A stretch of 64,000 bases of DNA from Tenacibaculum sp. 1_MG-2023 (GTDB lineage: Bacteria > Bacteroidota > Bacteroidia > Flavobacteriales > Flavobacteriaceae), in assembly GCF_030547425.1 (NCBI RefSeq), contig NZ_JAUORH010000011.1, forward strand, positions 1 through 64,000, in the 5' to 3' direction. Under the pieces are notes generated by a model, which did not search any database, was not told where the DNA came from, and saw only the letters and a program-made list of their open reading frames with translations. Each line of letters starts with the position of its first letter. Position 1 is the stretch's first letter. Both the position numbers and the translations under genes were made by a program. Shown in pieces: positions 34,428-43,282 of this stretch.

Positions 34428-35348
34428 TTACTTTTTTTCTTTATTTGTTGCATTTTTTAAATAGATAACTTCTCGCAATGTTTGTCTATATTCTCTTTGA
34501 GGTGTTCCATAATAGATTCCTTTTTTAAGAGACTTTGACACCCCAGTTTGCGCCATTAAAATGGTTCCCTTTTCAATCGTTAAGCCGCTAACAATACCTA
34601 CCTGCCCCCAAATTGTCACTTCATCTTCAATCACTGTACATCCAGCAATACCAGTTTGTGCAGCAATTAAGCATTTTTTTCCTATAACAGTATCGTGCCC
34701 AATATGAACTTGATTATCAATTTTTGATCCCTCACCTATCAAAGTATCGCCTGTTACTCCTCTATCTATAGTGCATGAGGCTCCTAAATCTACATTATCT
34801 TCAAGTATCACTCTACCTCCAGATATCAATTTATCAAAACCTTCTGGTCTATTTTTATAATAGAAAGCATCAGCTCCTAAAACTGTGTTGGCATGAATTG
34901 TTACATTATCACCTATCACACAATTACTGTTAATTGATACGTTTGCGTGAATTAAACAATTTTTACCAACTGTTACGTTTTCTCCTATAAATACATTTGG
35001 TTGTATAATAGTACCTTCTCCGATAACTGCTGACTCAGCAATACTTTTCTTTGAGGCTATAAAAGGATTAAAATGTTTAGTTATTTTATTAAAATCCCTA
35101 AAAGGATCTTCAGAAATTAGTAGTGATTTTCCTTTTGGACAATCTACTTTTTTGTTTATTAATATTGTAGTTGCTGCTGAGTTTAGTGCCTTATCATAAT
35201 ATTTGGGGTGATCTACAAAAACAATATCTCCTTTTTCAACGACATGAATTTCATTAATCCCTGTAATAGGAAAACTATTCTCTCCAACAAATTCAGCATT
35301 TAATAAATCTGCTATTTGCTCTAAAGTTTGAGGTTGTTTAAATTTCAT
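34428..35348 (-). CDS. LpxD-like acyltransferase (second paralogue)
   Basis: 306 residues. A short N-terminal LpxD uridine-binding-like domain ([48 protein letters not shown]) precedes a left-handed beta helix of hexapeptide repeats ([23 protein letters not shown]...). The catalytic-histidine region reads [15 protein letters not shown], as in LpxD, against NQIQIAHNVEIGKNT in the true LpxD at 38.2-39.2 kb. Shorter than LpxD at the C-terminus. Possibly an alternative N-acyltransferase or another envelope acyltransferase. Lies between efp and sucD. Confidence 0.82.
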   Translation of the reverse strand: MKFKQPQTLEQIADLLNAEFVGENSFPITGINEIHVVEKGDIVFVDHPKYYDKALNSAATTILINKKVDCPKGKSLLISEDPFRDFNKITKHFNPFIASKKSIAESAVIGEGTIIQPNVFIGENVTVGKNCLIHANVSINSNCVIGDNVTIHANTVLGADAFYYKNRPEGFDKLISGGRVILEDNVDLGASCTIDRGVTGDTLIGEGSKIDNQVHIGHDTVIGKKCLIAAQTGIAGCTVIEDEVTIWGQVGIVSGLTIEKGTILMAQTGVSKSLKKGIYYGTPQREYRQTLREVIYLKNATNKEKK

Positions 35349-35349
35349 C

Positions 35350-35380
35350 TTTAAAAAGAAATTCCCGCTAAAGCGGGAAT
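35350..35380 (-). terminator. Terminator between efp and the LpxD paralogue
   Basis: ATTCCCGCT-TTA-GCGGGAAT followed on the minus strand by TTCTTTTT. It ends just before the downstream ATG (35348), so it may also act as an attenuator of the LpxD-like gene. Confidence 0.7.
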
Positions 35381-35387
35381 ATTAAAT

Positions 35388-35954
35388 TTATTCTTTGATA
35401 CGCTCTGTATAAGCGCCTTTTTCCGTATCTATTTTAATCTTGTCACCTTCATTAATAAATAAAGGTACATTGATTCTTGCTCCTGTTTCTACAGTAGCTG
35501 GTTTTGTAGCATTCGTAGCTGTGTTACCTTTTACGCCTGGTTCAGTATGAGTTACTTCTAAAATAACGTGTGATGGCATTTCTACTGATAATGGCATATT
35601 ATCTTCAGTATTAATTAAGATAGTAACCACTTCACCTTCTTTCATTAAATCTGGCGCATCTAATGTTGATTTTTGAAGTGTTATTTGATTATAATCTTCT
35701 GTATTCATGAAGTGATACGTGTCTCCTTCTGGGTATAAATACTGAAATTTATGTGTTTCTACACGTACATCTTCAATTTTATGACCTGCTGAAAAAGTAT
35801 TGTCTATCACTTTTCCTGAAGTAACACTTTTAAGTTTTGTACGAACGAAAGCAGGCCCTTTACCTGGTTTTACGTGTAAAAACTCAATAATTTTAAATAT
35901 ATCATGATTATATTTTATACATAATCCTTTTTTAATATCTGATGTTGATGCCAT
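35388..35954 (-). CDS. efp: Elongation factor P
   Basis: 188 residues with the three beta-barrel domains of EF-P. The tip loop that receives modification in other bacteria is HVKPGKGPAFVRTKLK, with lysine at the usual position; the domain III part includes LPLSVEMPSHVILEVTHTEPGVKGNTA. EF-P relieves stalling at polyproline. EpmA/EarP-type modification genes are not visible here. It follows lpxA in the same direction with a 45-bp gap. Confidence 0.95.
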   Translation of the reverse strand: MASTSDIKKGLCIKYNHDIFKIIEFLHVKPGKGPAFVRTKLKSVTSGKVIDNTFSAGHKIEDVRVETHKFQYLYPEGDTYHFMNTEDYNQITLQKSTLDAPDLMKEGEVVTILINTEDNMPLSVEMPSHVILEVTHTEPGVKGNTATNATKPATVETGARINVPLFINEGDKIKIDTEKGAYTERIKE

Positions 35955-35999
35955 TTATTTGATCTTTTATAGTTGCTCTTATAAGTGCAATTTTAATAA

Positions 36000-36785
36000 T
36001 TAATTTGTTTTAAAATATCCTTTCATAATTCCGCGATGTGAATCTTTGATAAACTGAATAATTTCATCACGCTCAGAAGTTGCTTCCATTTCAGCTTCAA
36101 TAATATCTATCGCTTGAGAATTGTTATAGTTTTTTTGAAATAAAATACGGTAAACATCTTGAACCTCTCTAATTTTTTCAGTTGTAAAACCCCTTCTTCT
36201 CAACCCTACTGAATTAATTCCCACGTATGATAACGGTTCTCTTGCTGCTTTTACAAAAGGAGGTACATCTTTACGAACTAACGATCCTCCTGTAACAAAA
36301 GCATGATTACCTACTGAGGCAAATTGATGTACTGCTACCATACCTGCAAGCACTACATTATCTCCAACAGTTACGTGACCTGCTAAAGTTGAATTGTTTG
36401 AAAAAATACAATTATCTCCCACTTTACAATCGTGTGCAATATGACAATACGCCATAATTAAACAATTGTCACCTATAACAGTTTTCATTCTATCTGAAGT
36501 CCCTCTGTTAATAGTAACGCATTCTCGTATAGTAACATTATCTCCTATTTCTACAATTGTATCCTCATCATTATATTTTAAATCTTGAGGAATTGCTGAA
36601 ATAACTGCTCCTGGGAAAATTCGACAGTTTTTACCGATGCGCGCACCTTCCATAATGGTTACATTAGAACCTATCCATGTTCCTGAACCTATCTCTACAT
36701 TCGCATGAATCGTTGTAAAAGGTTCTATAACTACATTACGAGCTATTTTTGCTTGAGGGTGTACGTACGCAAGTGGTTGATTCAT
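36000..36785 (-). CDS. lpxA: UDP-N-acetylglucosamine acyltransferase
   Basis: 261 residues of hexapeptide beta-helix followed by the helical C-terminal domain (VGLRRRGFTTEKIREVQDVYRILFQ). The catalytic histidine lies in AYCHIAHDCKVGDN. Transfers a 3-hydroxyacyl chain from ACP to UDP-GlcNAc, the first step of lipid A. Starts 1 bp after the lpxC-fabZ stop, so translation is coupled. Confidence 0.95.
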   Translation of the reverse strand: MNQPLAYVHPQAKIARNVVIEPFTTIHANVEIGSGTWIGSNVTIMEGARIGKNCRIFPGAVISAIPQDLKYNDEDTIVEIGDNVTIRECVTINRGTSDRMKTVIGDNCLIMAYCHIAHDCKVGDNCIFSNNSTLAGHVTVGDNVVLAGMVAVHQFASVGNHAFVTGGSLVRKDVPPFVKAAREPLSYVGINSVGLRRRGFTTEKIREVQDVYRILFQKNYNNSQAIDIIEAEMEATSERDEIIQFIKDSHRGIMKGYFKTN

Positions 36786-36786
36786 A

Positions 36787-38178
36787 TTACTTTACTTTTG
36801 AAATTTGTGCCATTAACTCTGCTTCACACACTAACTTTCCGTTAGCATAGGCGTAAGATTGCATATGACAAATACCTCTACGGATTGGTGCAATTAATTC
36901 TGCTTTAAAAATTAATGTGTCTCCTGGTAATACTTTTTGTTTAAATTTAACATTATCCATTTTCATGAAATATGTTAAGTAATTTTCAGGATCTGGAACT
37001 GTATTTAAGACTAAAACTCCTCCACATTGTGCCATTGCCTCTACTTGAAGAACTCCGGGCATTACTGGTGCTCCAGGAAAATGTCCTACAAAAAAATTCT
37101 CGTTCATAGTAACATTCTTCATTCCAACCACATGTTGATCAGACAGCTCTATAATTCTATCAATTAACAAAAACGGTGGTCTGTGAGGTAAAATATCCAT
37201 TATTTTATGAATATCCATTAATGGTGGCTGATTCAAATCATAAGAAGGAATATTATTTCTCTTTTCCTTTTTTATAATTTTAGCTAACTTCTTCGCAAAT
37301 GTAGTATTTACTGAGTGTCCTGGCTTGTTTGCTATTACCTTTCCTTTTATTCGAGTACCCGTTAGAGCTAAATCTCCAATCACATCTAACAATTTATGAC
37401 GTGCAGCTTCATTAGCCCAATGTAGTGTTAAGTTATCTAATACTCCATTAGGTTTTACAGTTATATTATCTTTTTTAAAGGCTTTTTTAAGCTTTTCCAT
37501 TGTACTCTCAGACAATCCCTTATCTACGTAAACGATGGCATTGTTTAAATCTCCTCCTTTAATTAAATCGTTTTCCAACAACATTTCAATTTCATGTAAA
37601 AAACTAAATGTTCTTGCTGCTGATATTTCTTCTTTAAAATCAGTGATTGTATTTAATGTAGCATTTTGAGTTCCTAGAATTTTAGTTCCAAAGTCTACCA
37701 TAGTAGTTACTTGGTACTCATCTGCTGGCATCAAAATAATTTCACTTCCTGTTACTTCATCTTTGTATGAGATAATTTCATTTACCACATACTCTTCTAT
37801 TTCAGCTTCTTGTTCAATAATTTCAGCTTTTTCTAAAGCTTCAATAAAAAACTTAGAAGACCCATCCATAATAGGAGGTTCAGAAGCATTAATTTCTATT
37901 AATAAATTATCAATATCTAAACCAACAGCTGCTGCTAAAACGTGTTCAGAAGTTTGTATTTGAACTCCGTTCTTTTCAAGGTTTGTTCCTCTTTGCGTAT
38001 TCGTTACATAATCCGCCTTTGCTTCTATTATTGGTTCTCCTTCTAAATCAACTCGCTTAAAAGCAAATCCATGATTTTCTGGTGCTGGTTTAAAAACCAT
38101 GTTAACCTCATTACCTGTGTGCAATCCAACACCTGATAATCTAACTTCTTTTTGTATTGTTTTTTGTTTCTTACTCAT
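36787..38178 (-). CDS. lpxC: Bifunctional LpxC deacetylase / FabZ dehydratase
   Basis: 463 residues, the Bacteroidota fusion. LpxC (1-305): HEVRLSGVGLHTG-type start, zinc ligands in SEHVLAA and NEAARHKLLDVIGDLAL, and the KPGHSVNT motif. FabZ (about 315-463): DILPHRPPFLLIDRI and the catalytic NFFVGHFPGAPVMPGVLQVEAMAQ. One chain thus commits UDP-acyl-GlcNAc to lipid A and dehydrates 3-hydroxyacyl-ACP, competing uses of the same acyl pool. Overlaps lpxD by 8 bp. Confidence 0.96.
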   Translation of the reverse strand: MSKKQKTIQKEVRLSGVGLHTGNEVNMVFKPAPENHGFAFKRVDLEGEPIIEAKADYVTNTQRGTNLEKNGVQIQTSEHVLAAAVGLDIDNLLIEINASEPPIMDGSSKFFIEALEKAEIIEQEAEIEEYVVNEIISYKDEVTGSEIILMPADEYQVTTMVDFGTKILGTQNATLNTITDFKEEISAARTFSFLHEIEMLLENDLIKGGDLNNAIVYVDKGLSESTMEKLKKAFKKDNITVKPNGVLDNLTLHWANEAARHKLLDVIGDLALTGTRIKGKVIANKPGHSVNTTFAKKLAKIIKKEKRNNIPSYDLNQPPLMDIHKIMDILPHRPPFLLIDRIIELSDQHVVGMKNVTMNENFFVGHFPGAPVMPGVLQVEAMAQCGGVLVLNTVPDPENYLTYFMKMDNVKFKQKVLPGDTLIFKAELIAPIRRGICHMQSYAYANGKLVCEAELMAQISKVK

Positions 38179-39211
38179 TTTTTACTTTTTGAGCCTTCAA
38201 CTCTTTTTCTATTTTATGTACTGTAGATGCTAATTTTGGTAAATTCTTAAAGTGTACGTAAGACTTACTATAGTCTGAATAGCCAAAAGCTGGAGACCCT
38301 TGTACAACTTCTTCATCTTTTAAATTTTTCCCTATTCCTGATTGAGCTTGGATTTTTACGTTGTTTCCAATAGTTATATGGCCAACAATACCTACTTGCC
38401 CCCCAATCATACAGTTCTCCCCTATTTTGGTAGATCCTGCAATTCCTGTTTGAGAAGCTATCACAGTATTTTTACCTATTTCAACATTATGAGCTATTTG
38501 AATCTGATTATCTAACTTTACTCCTTTACGAATTATTGTTGATCCTAGAGTAGCTCTGTCGATAGTCGAATTAGACCCCACATCAACATTATCTTCTATA
38601 ATAACATTTCCTATTTGTGGTATTGCCTTATATTCTCCATTTTCATTTGGTGCGAAACCAAAACCATCTGCTCCTATTACTGTTCCTGAATGAATTTTAC
38701 AATTCTTTCCTATTACAGTTTCTGAATATATCTTTACTCCTGCAAAAACAACTGTATTATCTCCAATTCTTACATTATCTCCAATGTAAGAATTAGGGTA
38801 TATTTTCACATTGTTACCTAATACCACACTCTCTCCAATATAGGCATAAGCTCCAATATACTCATTATCACCTATGGTTACTGAATCAGCTATAAAGTGA
38901 GGATTTTCTCTCCCTACTTTATTGTTCTTTACCTCATTATAAAACTCTAAGAGTTTTGAAAATGATTTATATGCATCTTCAACCTTTATCAAAGTTGTTT
39001 CTATTTCCTTTTCAGGAACAAAACTCTTATTTACAATAGCTACTGATGCTTGGGTTGTATATATATATGAGTTATACTTAGGATTAGATAAAAAGGTTAA
39101 TGAACCTGTTGTCCCTTCTTCTATCTTAGAAAGTGTAGATACTTCAGCTTCTGGATTCCCTTCAATCTCTCCTTCTAAAATATCGGCTATTTGTTTTGCT
39201 GTAAATTTCAT
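38171..39211 (-). CDS. lpxD: UDP-3-O-(3-hydroxyacyl)glucosamine N-acyltransferase
   Basis: 346 residues from the ATG at 39211 (an upstream TTG would add three). The N-terminal uridine-binding domain, MKFTAKQIADILEGEIEGNPEAEVSTLSKIEEGTTGSLTFLSNPKY, is followed by the hexapeptide helix with LDNQIQIAHNVEIG carrying the catalytic histidine and a C-terminal helix. N-acylates the LpxC product. First gene of the lpxD-lpxC/fabZ-lpxA-efp run. Confidence 0.95.
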   Translation of the reverse strand: MKFTAKQIADILEGEIEGNPEAEVSTLSKIEEGTTGSLTFLSNPKYNSYIYTTQASVAIVNKSFVPEKEIETTLIKVEDAYKSFSKLLEFYNEVKNNKVGRENPHFIADSVTIGDNEYIGAYAYIGESVVLGNNVKIYPNSYIGDNVRIGDNTVVFAGVKIYSETVIGKNCKIHSGTVIGADGFGFAPNENGEYKAIPQIGNVIIEDNVDVGSNSTIDRATLGSTIIRKGVKLDNQIQIAHNVEIGKNTVIASQTGIAGSTKIGENCMIGGQVGIVGHITIGNNVKIQAQSGIGKNLKDEEVVQGSPAFGYSDYSKSYVHFKNLPKLASTVHKIEKELKAQKVKNE

Positions 39212-39276
39212 TATCTGCAAAAGTAATTATTTTTGTTCAAATACTTCTTGATTAGAGTTTGTTTCTAAGTATTCAT

Positions 39277-40509
39277 CTACTTTATTTTCTTTGGGTAACA
39301 CAGGTAATATTTCACTACAGGCTTTGTTAATGCTTTAAGGTTTAACTGGTCAGATGCTTTTGCTATATCTTTTAACTTGCCTTTTTTTGTGTAAATTTTT
39401 ATAGGCTTCTTTGTATTGTATGCTTGATGTTTTATTTTATTTGAAAAAACAAAATACTCAAGTTCTTTTTCGCTTAACTCTACAAGCTTTCTAAGCTTTC
39501 CACGCCTTTTCTCAATATACTCCTCAGTAAATGGTTTCTCTTGAATTTCAATCTTTAACAAACTTCTGTCTATAATTTTTGTTGCTAATGTAGATAACAC
39601 GAAATCCTCATGATTCTTCCATTCTTTTATCGCTGATAAAACATCGTAATCATCTAACTCGGAAAATATCTGTAATGTTTTACTTGAAAAATTTTCTTTA
39701 TTTATTGGATTGTATAAAAAGTAATTAAGCGCTCTACTAGAAGGAAGCTCTACTCCTTTTGTTGCTAACTCCTTTGCTCTTTTTAATATACTTACCAAAA
39801 GGTTTTCTGCAACCAAACCTGTTTTATGTAAATACACTTGCCAATACATTAAGCGTCGTGCAATAACAAATTTTTCTACCGAATAAATTCCTTTTTGTTC
39901 AATAACCAATTCATTATCTACTACATTCATCATTGCTATTAAACGATCTGATGATATGTTTCCTTCAGCAACTCCTGTAAAAAAACTATCTCTTTTTAAG
40001 TAATCTAATCGGTCAATATCTAATTGGCTTGATATTAATTGATATAAGAATTTACGCGGATGTTTCCCTTCAAATACTTGAATAGCTAAACTTAACCTTC
40101 CTTCAAATTCATCATTCAAGGCTTTCATAAATTTTAATGAAATTTCTTCATGAGTAATTTCATTTACAATACTATGTTCTAACGCATGTGAATATGCTCC
40201 ATGACCTATATCATGTAACAAAATAGCTATATACAAAGCATTTGCTTCTTCTTCTGAAATTTCAACATTTTTCATTCGTAACACATGTACTGCTTTTTGC
40301 ATTAAATGCATACAACCTATTGCATGATGAAAACGTGTATGGTTAGCTCCAGGATATACTAAATTAGATAACCCCATCTGCGTTACTCTACGTAACCTTT
40401 GAAAATATGGGTGCTCAATAATATCAAAAATTAATGAGTTTGGTATAGAGATAAACCCATAAATAGGATCGTTAATTATCTTTAATTTGTTGGTTTTTGA
40501 TTTCTTCAA
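39277..40509 (-). CDS. HD-domain phosphohydrolase (dGTPase/SAMHD1-like)
   Basis: 410 residues. HD motif residues: FHHAIGCMHL, then ILLHDIGHGAYSHALEH, then a further aspartate in SSQLDIDRLDYLKRDSFF. This pattern and length fit the YdhJ/SAMHD1-like HD family common upstream of lpxD in Bacteroidota. The substrate (dNTP or nucleotide second messenger) is unknown. The frame starts at a TTG (MKKSKTNKLKIINDPIYGF...); the nearest upstream ATG is out of frame and no internal ATG precedes the conserved start, so TTG is probably used. Confidence 0.85.
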   Translation of the reverse strand: MKKSKTNKLKIINDPIYGFISIPNSLIFDIIEHPYFQRLRRVTQMGLSNLVYPGANHTRFHHAIGCMHLMQKAVHVLRMKNVEISEEEANALYIAILLHDIGHGAYSHALEHSIVNEITHEEISLKFMKALNDEFEGRLSLAIQVFEGKHPRKFLYQLISSQLDIDRLDYLKRDSFFTGVAEGNISSDRLIAMMNVVDNELVIEQKGIYSVEKFVIARRLMYWQVYLHKTGLVAENLLVSILKRAKELATKGVELPSSRALNYFLYNPINKENFSSKTLQIFSELDDYDVLSAIKEWKNHEDFVLSTLATKIIDRSLLKIEIQEKPFTEEYIEKRRGKLRKLVELSEKELEYFVFSNKIKHQAYNTKKPIKIYTKKGKLKDIAKASDQLNLKALTKPVVKYYLCYPKKIK

Positions 40510-40658
40510 AATGTATAAATCCTTGAATTTTAAACAAAAAAATCATAATTTATCTACAAAACCAAATTAACCAGCGTTTAATTAACGTATTTTTAGCTTT
40601 TATAAACACAACAAAACTACTTTTAACCGTTATTTAGGTAATAAATAAGTTGGAAATT

Positions 40659-42209
40659 ATGATGAGAAACATACACATTCTATGGGTAGATGATGAAATA
40701 GACCTATTGAAACCACATATATTATTTTTAGAGAAAAAAGAGTATAAAGTTACCACATGTACCAATGGTACAGATGCCATTGACTTGGCTAGCGAAAATA
40801 ATTTTGATATTGTTTTTTTAGATGAAAATATGCCTGGTATTACCGGTTTAGAAACGCTTTCTGAAATCAAACAAAAAAATGCAAACCTCCCTGTGGTAAT
40901 GATTACCAAAAGCGAGGAAGAATATTTGATGGAAGAAGCTATTGGCTCTAAAATTGCAGATTACTTAATTAAGCCTGTAAATCCTAATCAGATATTATTG
41001 AGTTTAAAAAAGAATTTAGACCACTCTCGTTTAGTTTCAGAAAAAACAACATCTAGCTACCAACAAGAATTTAAAAAAATTTCTATGGATTTAGCTATGG
41101 TAAATTCTTATGAAGAGTGGGCTGAACTTTACAAAAAACTTGTTCACTGGGAACTTGAGTTAGAAAATATTAATGATACTGGAATGTTAGAGATTTTGGA
41201 ATCTCAAAAATCTGAAGCTAACTCGCAGTTTTTTAAGTTTATTAAAAAAAACTACCAACATTGGCTAACAGGAGACAATAAACCTACTTTTTCACATACT
41301 TTATTTAAAGATTATGTAGTCCCGAACTTATCAAAAGACCAAGGTGTTTTATGGGTCATAATTGATAATCTTCGTTATGATCAATACAGAGTCTTAGAGC
41401 CTTTTATTAATAATTATTTTAAAAAGGAAGACGAATATTCTTACTACAGCATTTTACCAACAGCAACTCAATACGCACGAAATGCTATATTTTCTGGGTT
41501 AATGCCTTCTGAAATGGAAAAAAGACACCCAAACTATTGGAGAAATGATACAGAGGAAGGAGGAAAAAACTTATTTGAAGCTGATTTTTTGGACAATCAA
41601 ATAAAACGTTTAGGATTAAATATTACACATGAATATTACAAAATAGTTTCTCTAAAAAGTGGTAAAGAATTAGCAGATAACTACAACGGAACTAAACAAA
41701 ACGATTTAACAGCTGTTGTATATAATTTTGTAGATATGTTATCGCATGCTAAAACAGAAATGGAAGTTATAAAAGAATTGGCTGGCGATGATAAAGCTTA
41801 TCGTTCTTTAACTGTAAGCTGGTTTAAAAACTCTCCGCTTTACGACATTATTCAAAAAGCGCAAAAATTAGGACAAAAGCTTATAATTACAACAGACCAC
41901 GGTACTATAAACTGTAAGCATCCTACAAAAGTTATTGGTGACAAGAACATCAGCTCAAATTTACGTTATAAAACGGGTAGAAGCCTAAGTTATGAAGATA
42001 GAGACGTGTATGCAGTTAAAAATCCAAGAGACATTTTTTTACCAACGATAGCTATTAATAGTCCTTTTATTTTCACTAAAGAAGATTTGTTTTTTGCGTA
42101 CCCAAACAATTATAATCATTTTGTTAAGTATTATAAAAACACGTATCAACATGGAGGAATTTCATTAGAAGAAGTTATCATTCCTTGTGCTGTTTATAAT
42201 CCAAAATAG
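40659..42209 (+). CDS. porX: PorX: response regulator fused to a PglZ (alkaline phosphatase-superfamily) effector
   Basis: 516 residues from the first of two ATGs at 40659. The receiver domain has acidic D11-D12, phosphoacceptor D55 (FLDENMPG) and KP in YLIKPVNP. The C-terminal PglZ domain shows WVIIDNLRYDQY, LPTATQYARN (putative nucleophilic threonine), TTDHGTINC and HGGISLEEVIIP, all consistent with a zinc phosphodiesterase fold. PorX with the PorY kinase controls type IX secretion genes in Porphyromonas, and PorX homologues act on oligonucleotide signals. PorY and T9SS structural genes are not in the window. Confidence 0.93.
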   Translation: MMRNIHILWVDDEIDLLKPHILFLEKKEYKVTTCTNGTDAIDLASENNFDIVFLDENMPGITGLETLSEIKQKNANLPVVMITKSEEEYLMEEAIGSKIADYLIKPVNPNQILLSLKKNLDHSRLVSEKTTSSYQQEFKKISMDLAMVNSYEEWAELYKKLVHWELELENINDTGMLEILESQKSEANSQFFKFIKKNYQHWLTGDNKPTFSHTLFKDYVVPNLSKDQGVLWVIIDNLRYDQYRVLEPFINNYFKKEDEYSYYSILPTATQYARNAIFSGLMPSEMEKRHPNYWRNDTEEGGKNLFEADFLDNQIKRLGLNITHEYYKIVSLKSGKELADNYNGTKQNDLTAVVYNFVDMLSHAKTEMEVIKELAGDDKAYRSLTVSWFKNSPLYDIIQKAQKLGQKLIITTDHGTINCKHPTKVIGDKNISSNLRYKTGRSLSYEDRDVYAVKNPRDIFLPTIAINSPFIFTKEDLFFAYPNNYNHFVKYYKNTYQHGGISLEEVIIPCAVYNPK

Positions 42210-42239
42210 TTTTTAACTTATTTTAAAAATTGTCTTGAA

Positions 42240-42821
42240 ATGAAAATTAAGTTTATACTGTTTTTCGCTTTTTTTACTTGTTTTTACTCCTTACAAGCTC
42301 AAGAAAATAAACTTTCTTTTGCTGCTTTAGAACTAACAAAAAATAAAGTTACTTATGACCCAAGTTACTTTTCTATACCTTATCCCAAAGGAGATATTCC
42401 TAAAGGCAAAGGAGTTTGTACTGATGTTATTATTCGTGCTTACCGTAAATTAGGAATAGATTTACAGCAAGAAGTTCACGAAGATATGAAAGCTAACTTT
42501 TCTTTATACCCTAAAATATGGGGACTTAAAAGAACGGATACTAACATAGATCATAGAAGGGTACCTAATTTAATGACTTTTTTTAAGAGAAAAGGAACAG
42601 TTAAAAAAATCACTTTAAACCCCAATAATTATTTACCTGGAGATATTGTTTGTTGGAACTTGGAAGGAGGTTTAACTCATATTGGCATAGTTTCTTCTAA
42701 AGAATCACCAACCAATAATAAACGATATTTAATTGTTCATAATATTGGACTAGGTCAAGTTTTAGAAGATTGTCTATTCAATTTTAAAATTATTGGTCAC
42801 TACAGATATAAGAACAAATAA
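42240..42821 (+). CDS. DUF1287 domain secreted protein
   Basis: 193 residues with a signal peptide (FILFFAFFTCFYSLQAQ). The conserved GVCTDVIIRAYRKLGIDLQQEVHEDM and the later PGDIVCWNLEGGLTHIGIVSS have the cysteine and histidine of an NlpC/P60-like fold, so a periplasmic amidase/peptidase role is plausible but unproven. It lies 30 bp after porX and 40 bp before tsaE. Confidence 0.82.
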   Translation: MKIKFILFFAFFTCFYSLQAQENKLSFAALELTKNKVTYDPSYFSIPYPKGDIPKGKGVCTDVIIRAYRKLGIDLQQEVHEDMKANFSLYPKIWGLKRTDTNIDHRRVPNLMTFFKRKGTVKKITLNPNNYLPGDIVCWNLEGGLTHIGIVSSKESPTNNKRYLIVHNIGLGQVLEDCLFNFKIIGHYRYKNK

Positions 42822-42848
42822 ACTATAGTAATTAATAATCTTCTTTCC

Positions 42849-42856
42849 TATTTTTG
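42849..42856 (+). promoter_or_regulatory. -7 box (TATTTTTG) upstream of tsaE
   Basis: Exact TANNTTTG match ending 6 nt before the tsaE ATG, so transcription would begin at about the start codon (leaderless). No TTG at -33. Confidence 0.35.
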
Positions 42857-42862
42857 CTACTT

Positions 42863-43276
42863 ATGAACAGAAATTATTCTCTAAACGAATTAACAGCAAT
42901 AGCTGAAGAGATTATTGCTACTACCCAACATAAAATATTGCTTTTTTATGGAGAAATGGGAGTTGGTAAAACAACCCTAATTAAAGAAATATGTAAAGTT
43001 TTGGGTGCAAAAGATATTGTCCACTCTCCTACTTTTTCTTTGGTTAACGAGTATAAGACCAATTCAAACGAAACAGTATATCATTTTGACTTCTATCGTA
43101 TTGAAAATGAAGAAGAGGCGTATGATATGGGAATTGAAGATTATTTATACAGCAATAACTGGTGTTTAATTGAATGGCCTGAAAATGTTAAAAATTTACT
43201 ACCTTTAGATGTTGTTTCAGTATCAATTAACTTGCTAGAAAATGGGCAACGAAACATTCAATTAAAAACTAATTAA
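42863..43276 (+). CDS. tsaE: tRNA threonylcarbamoyladenosine biosynthesis ATPase TsaE
   Basis: 137 residues from ATG 42863; the upstream TTG is inside the -7 box. P-loop in LLFYGEMGVGKTTLIKEI, TsaE-specific HSPTFSLVNEY, YHFDFYRIENEEEAYDMGIEDYL and LIEWPENV. Works with TsaB and TsaD to make t6A on ANN-decoding tRNAs. Followed 6 bp later by alanine dehydrogenase, likely co-transcribed. Confidence 0.94.
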   Translation: MNRNYSLNELTAIAEEIIATTQHKILLFYGEMGVGKTTLIKEICKVLGAKDIVHSPTFSLVNEYKTNSNETVYHFDFYRIENEEEAYDMGIEDYLYSNNWCLIEWPENVKNLLPLDVVSVSINLLENGQRNIQLKTN

Positions 43277-43282
43277 ACTTAA

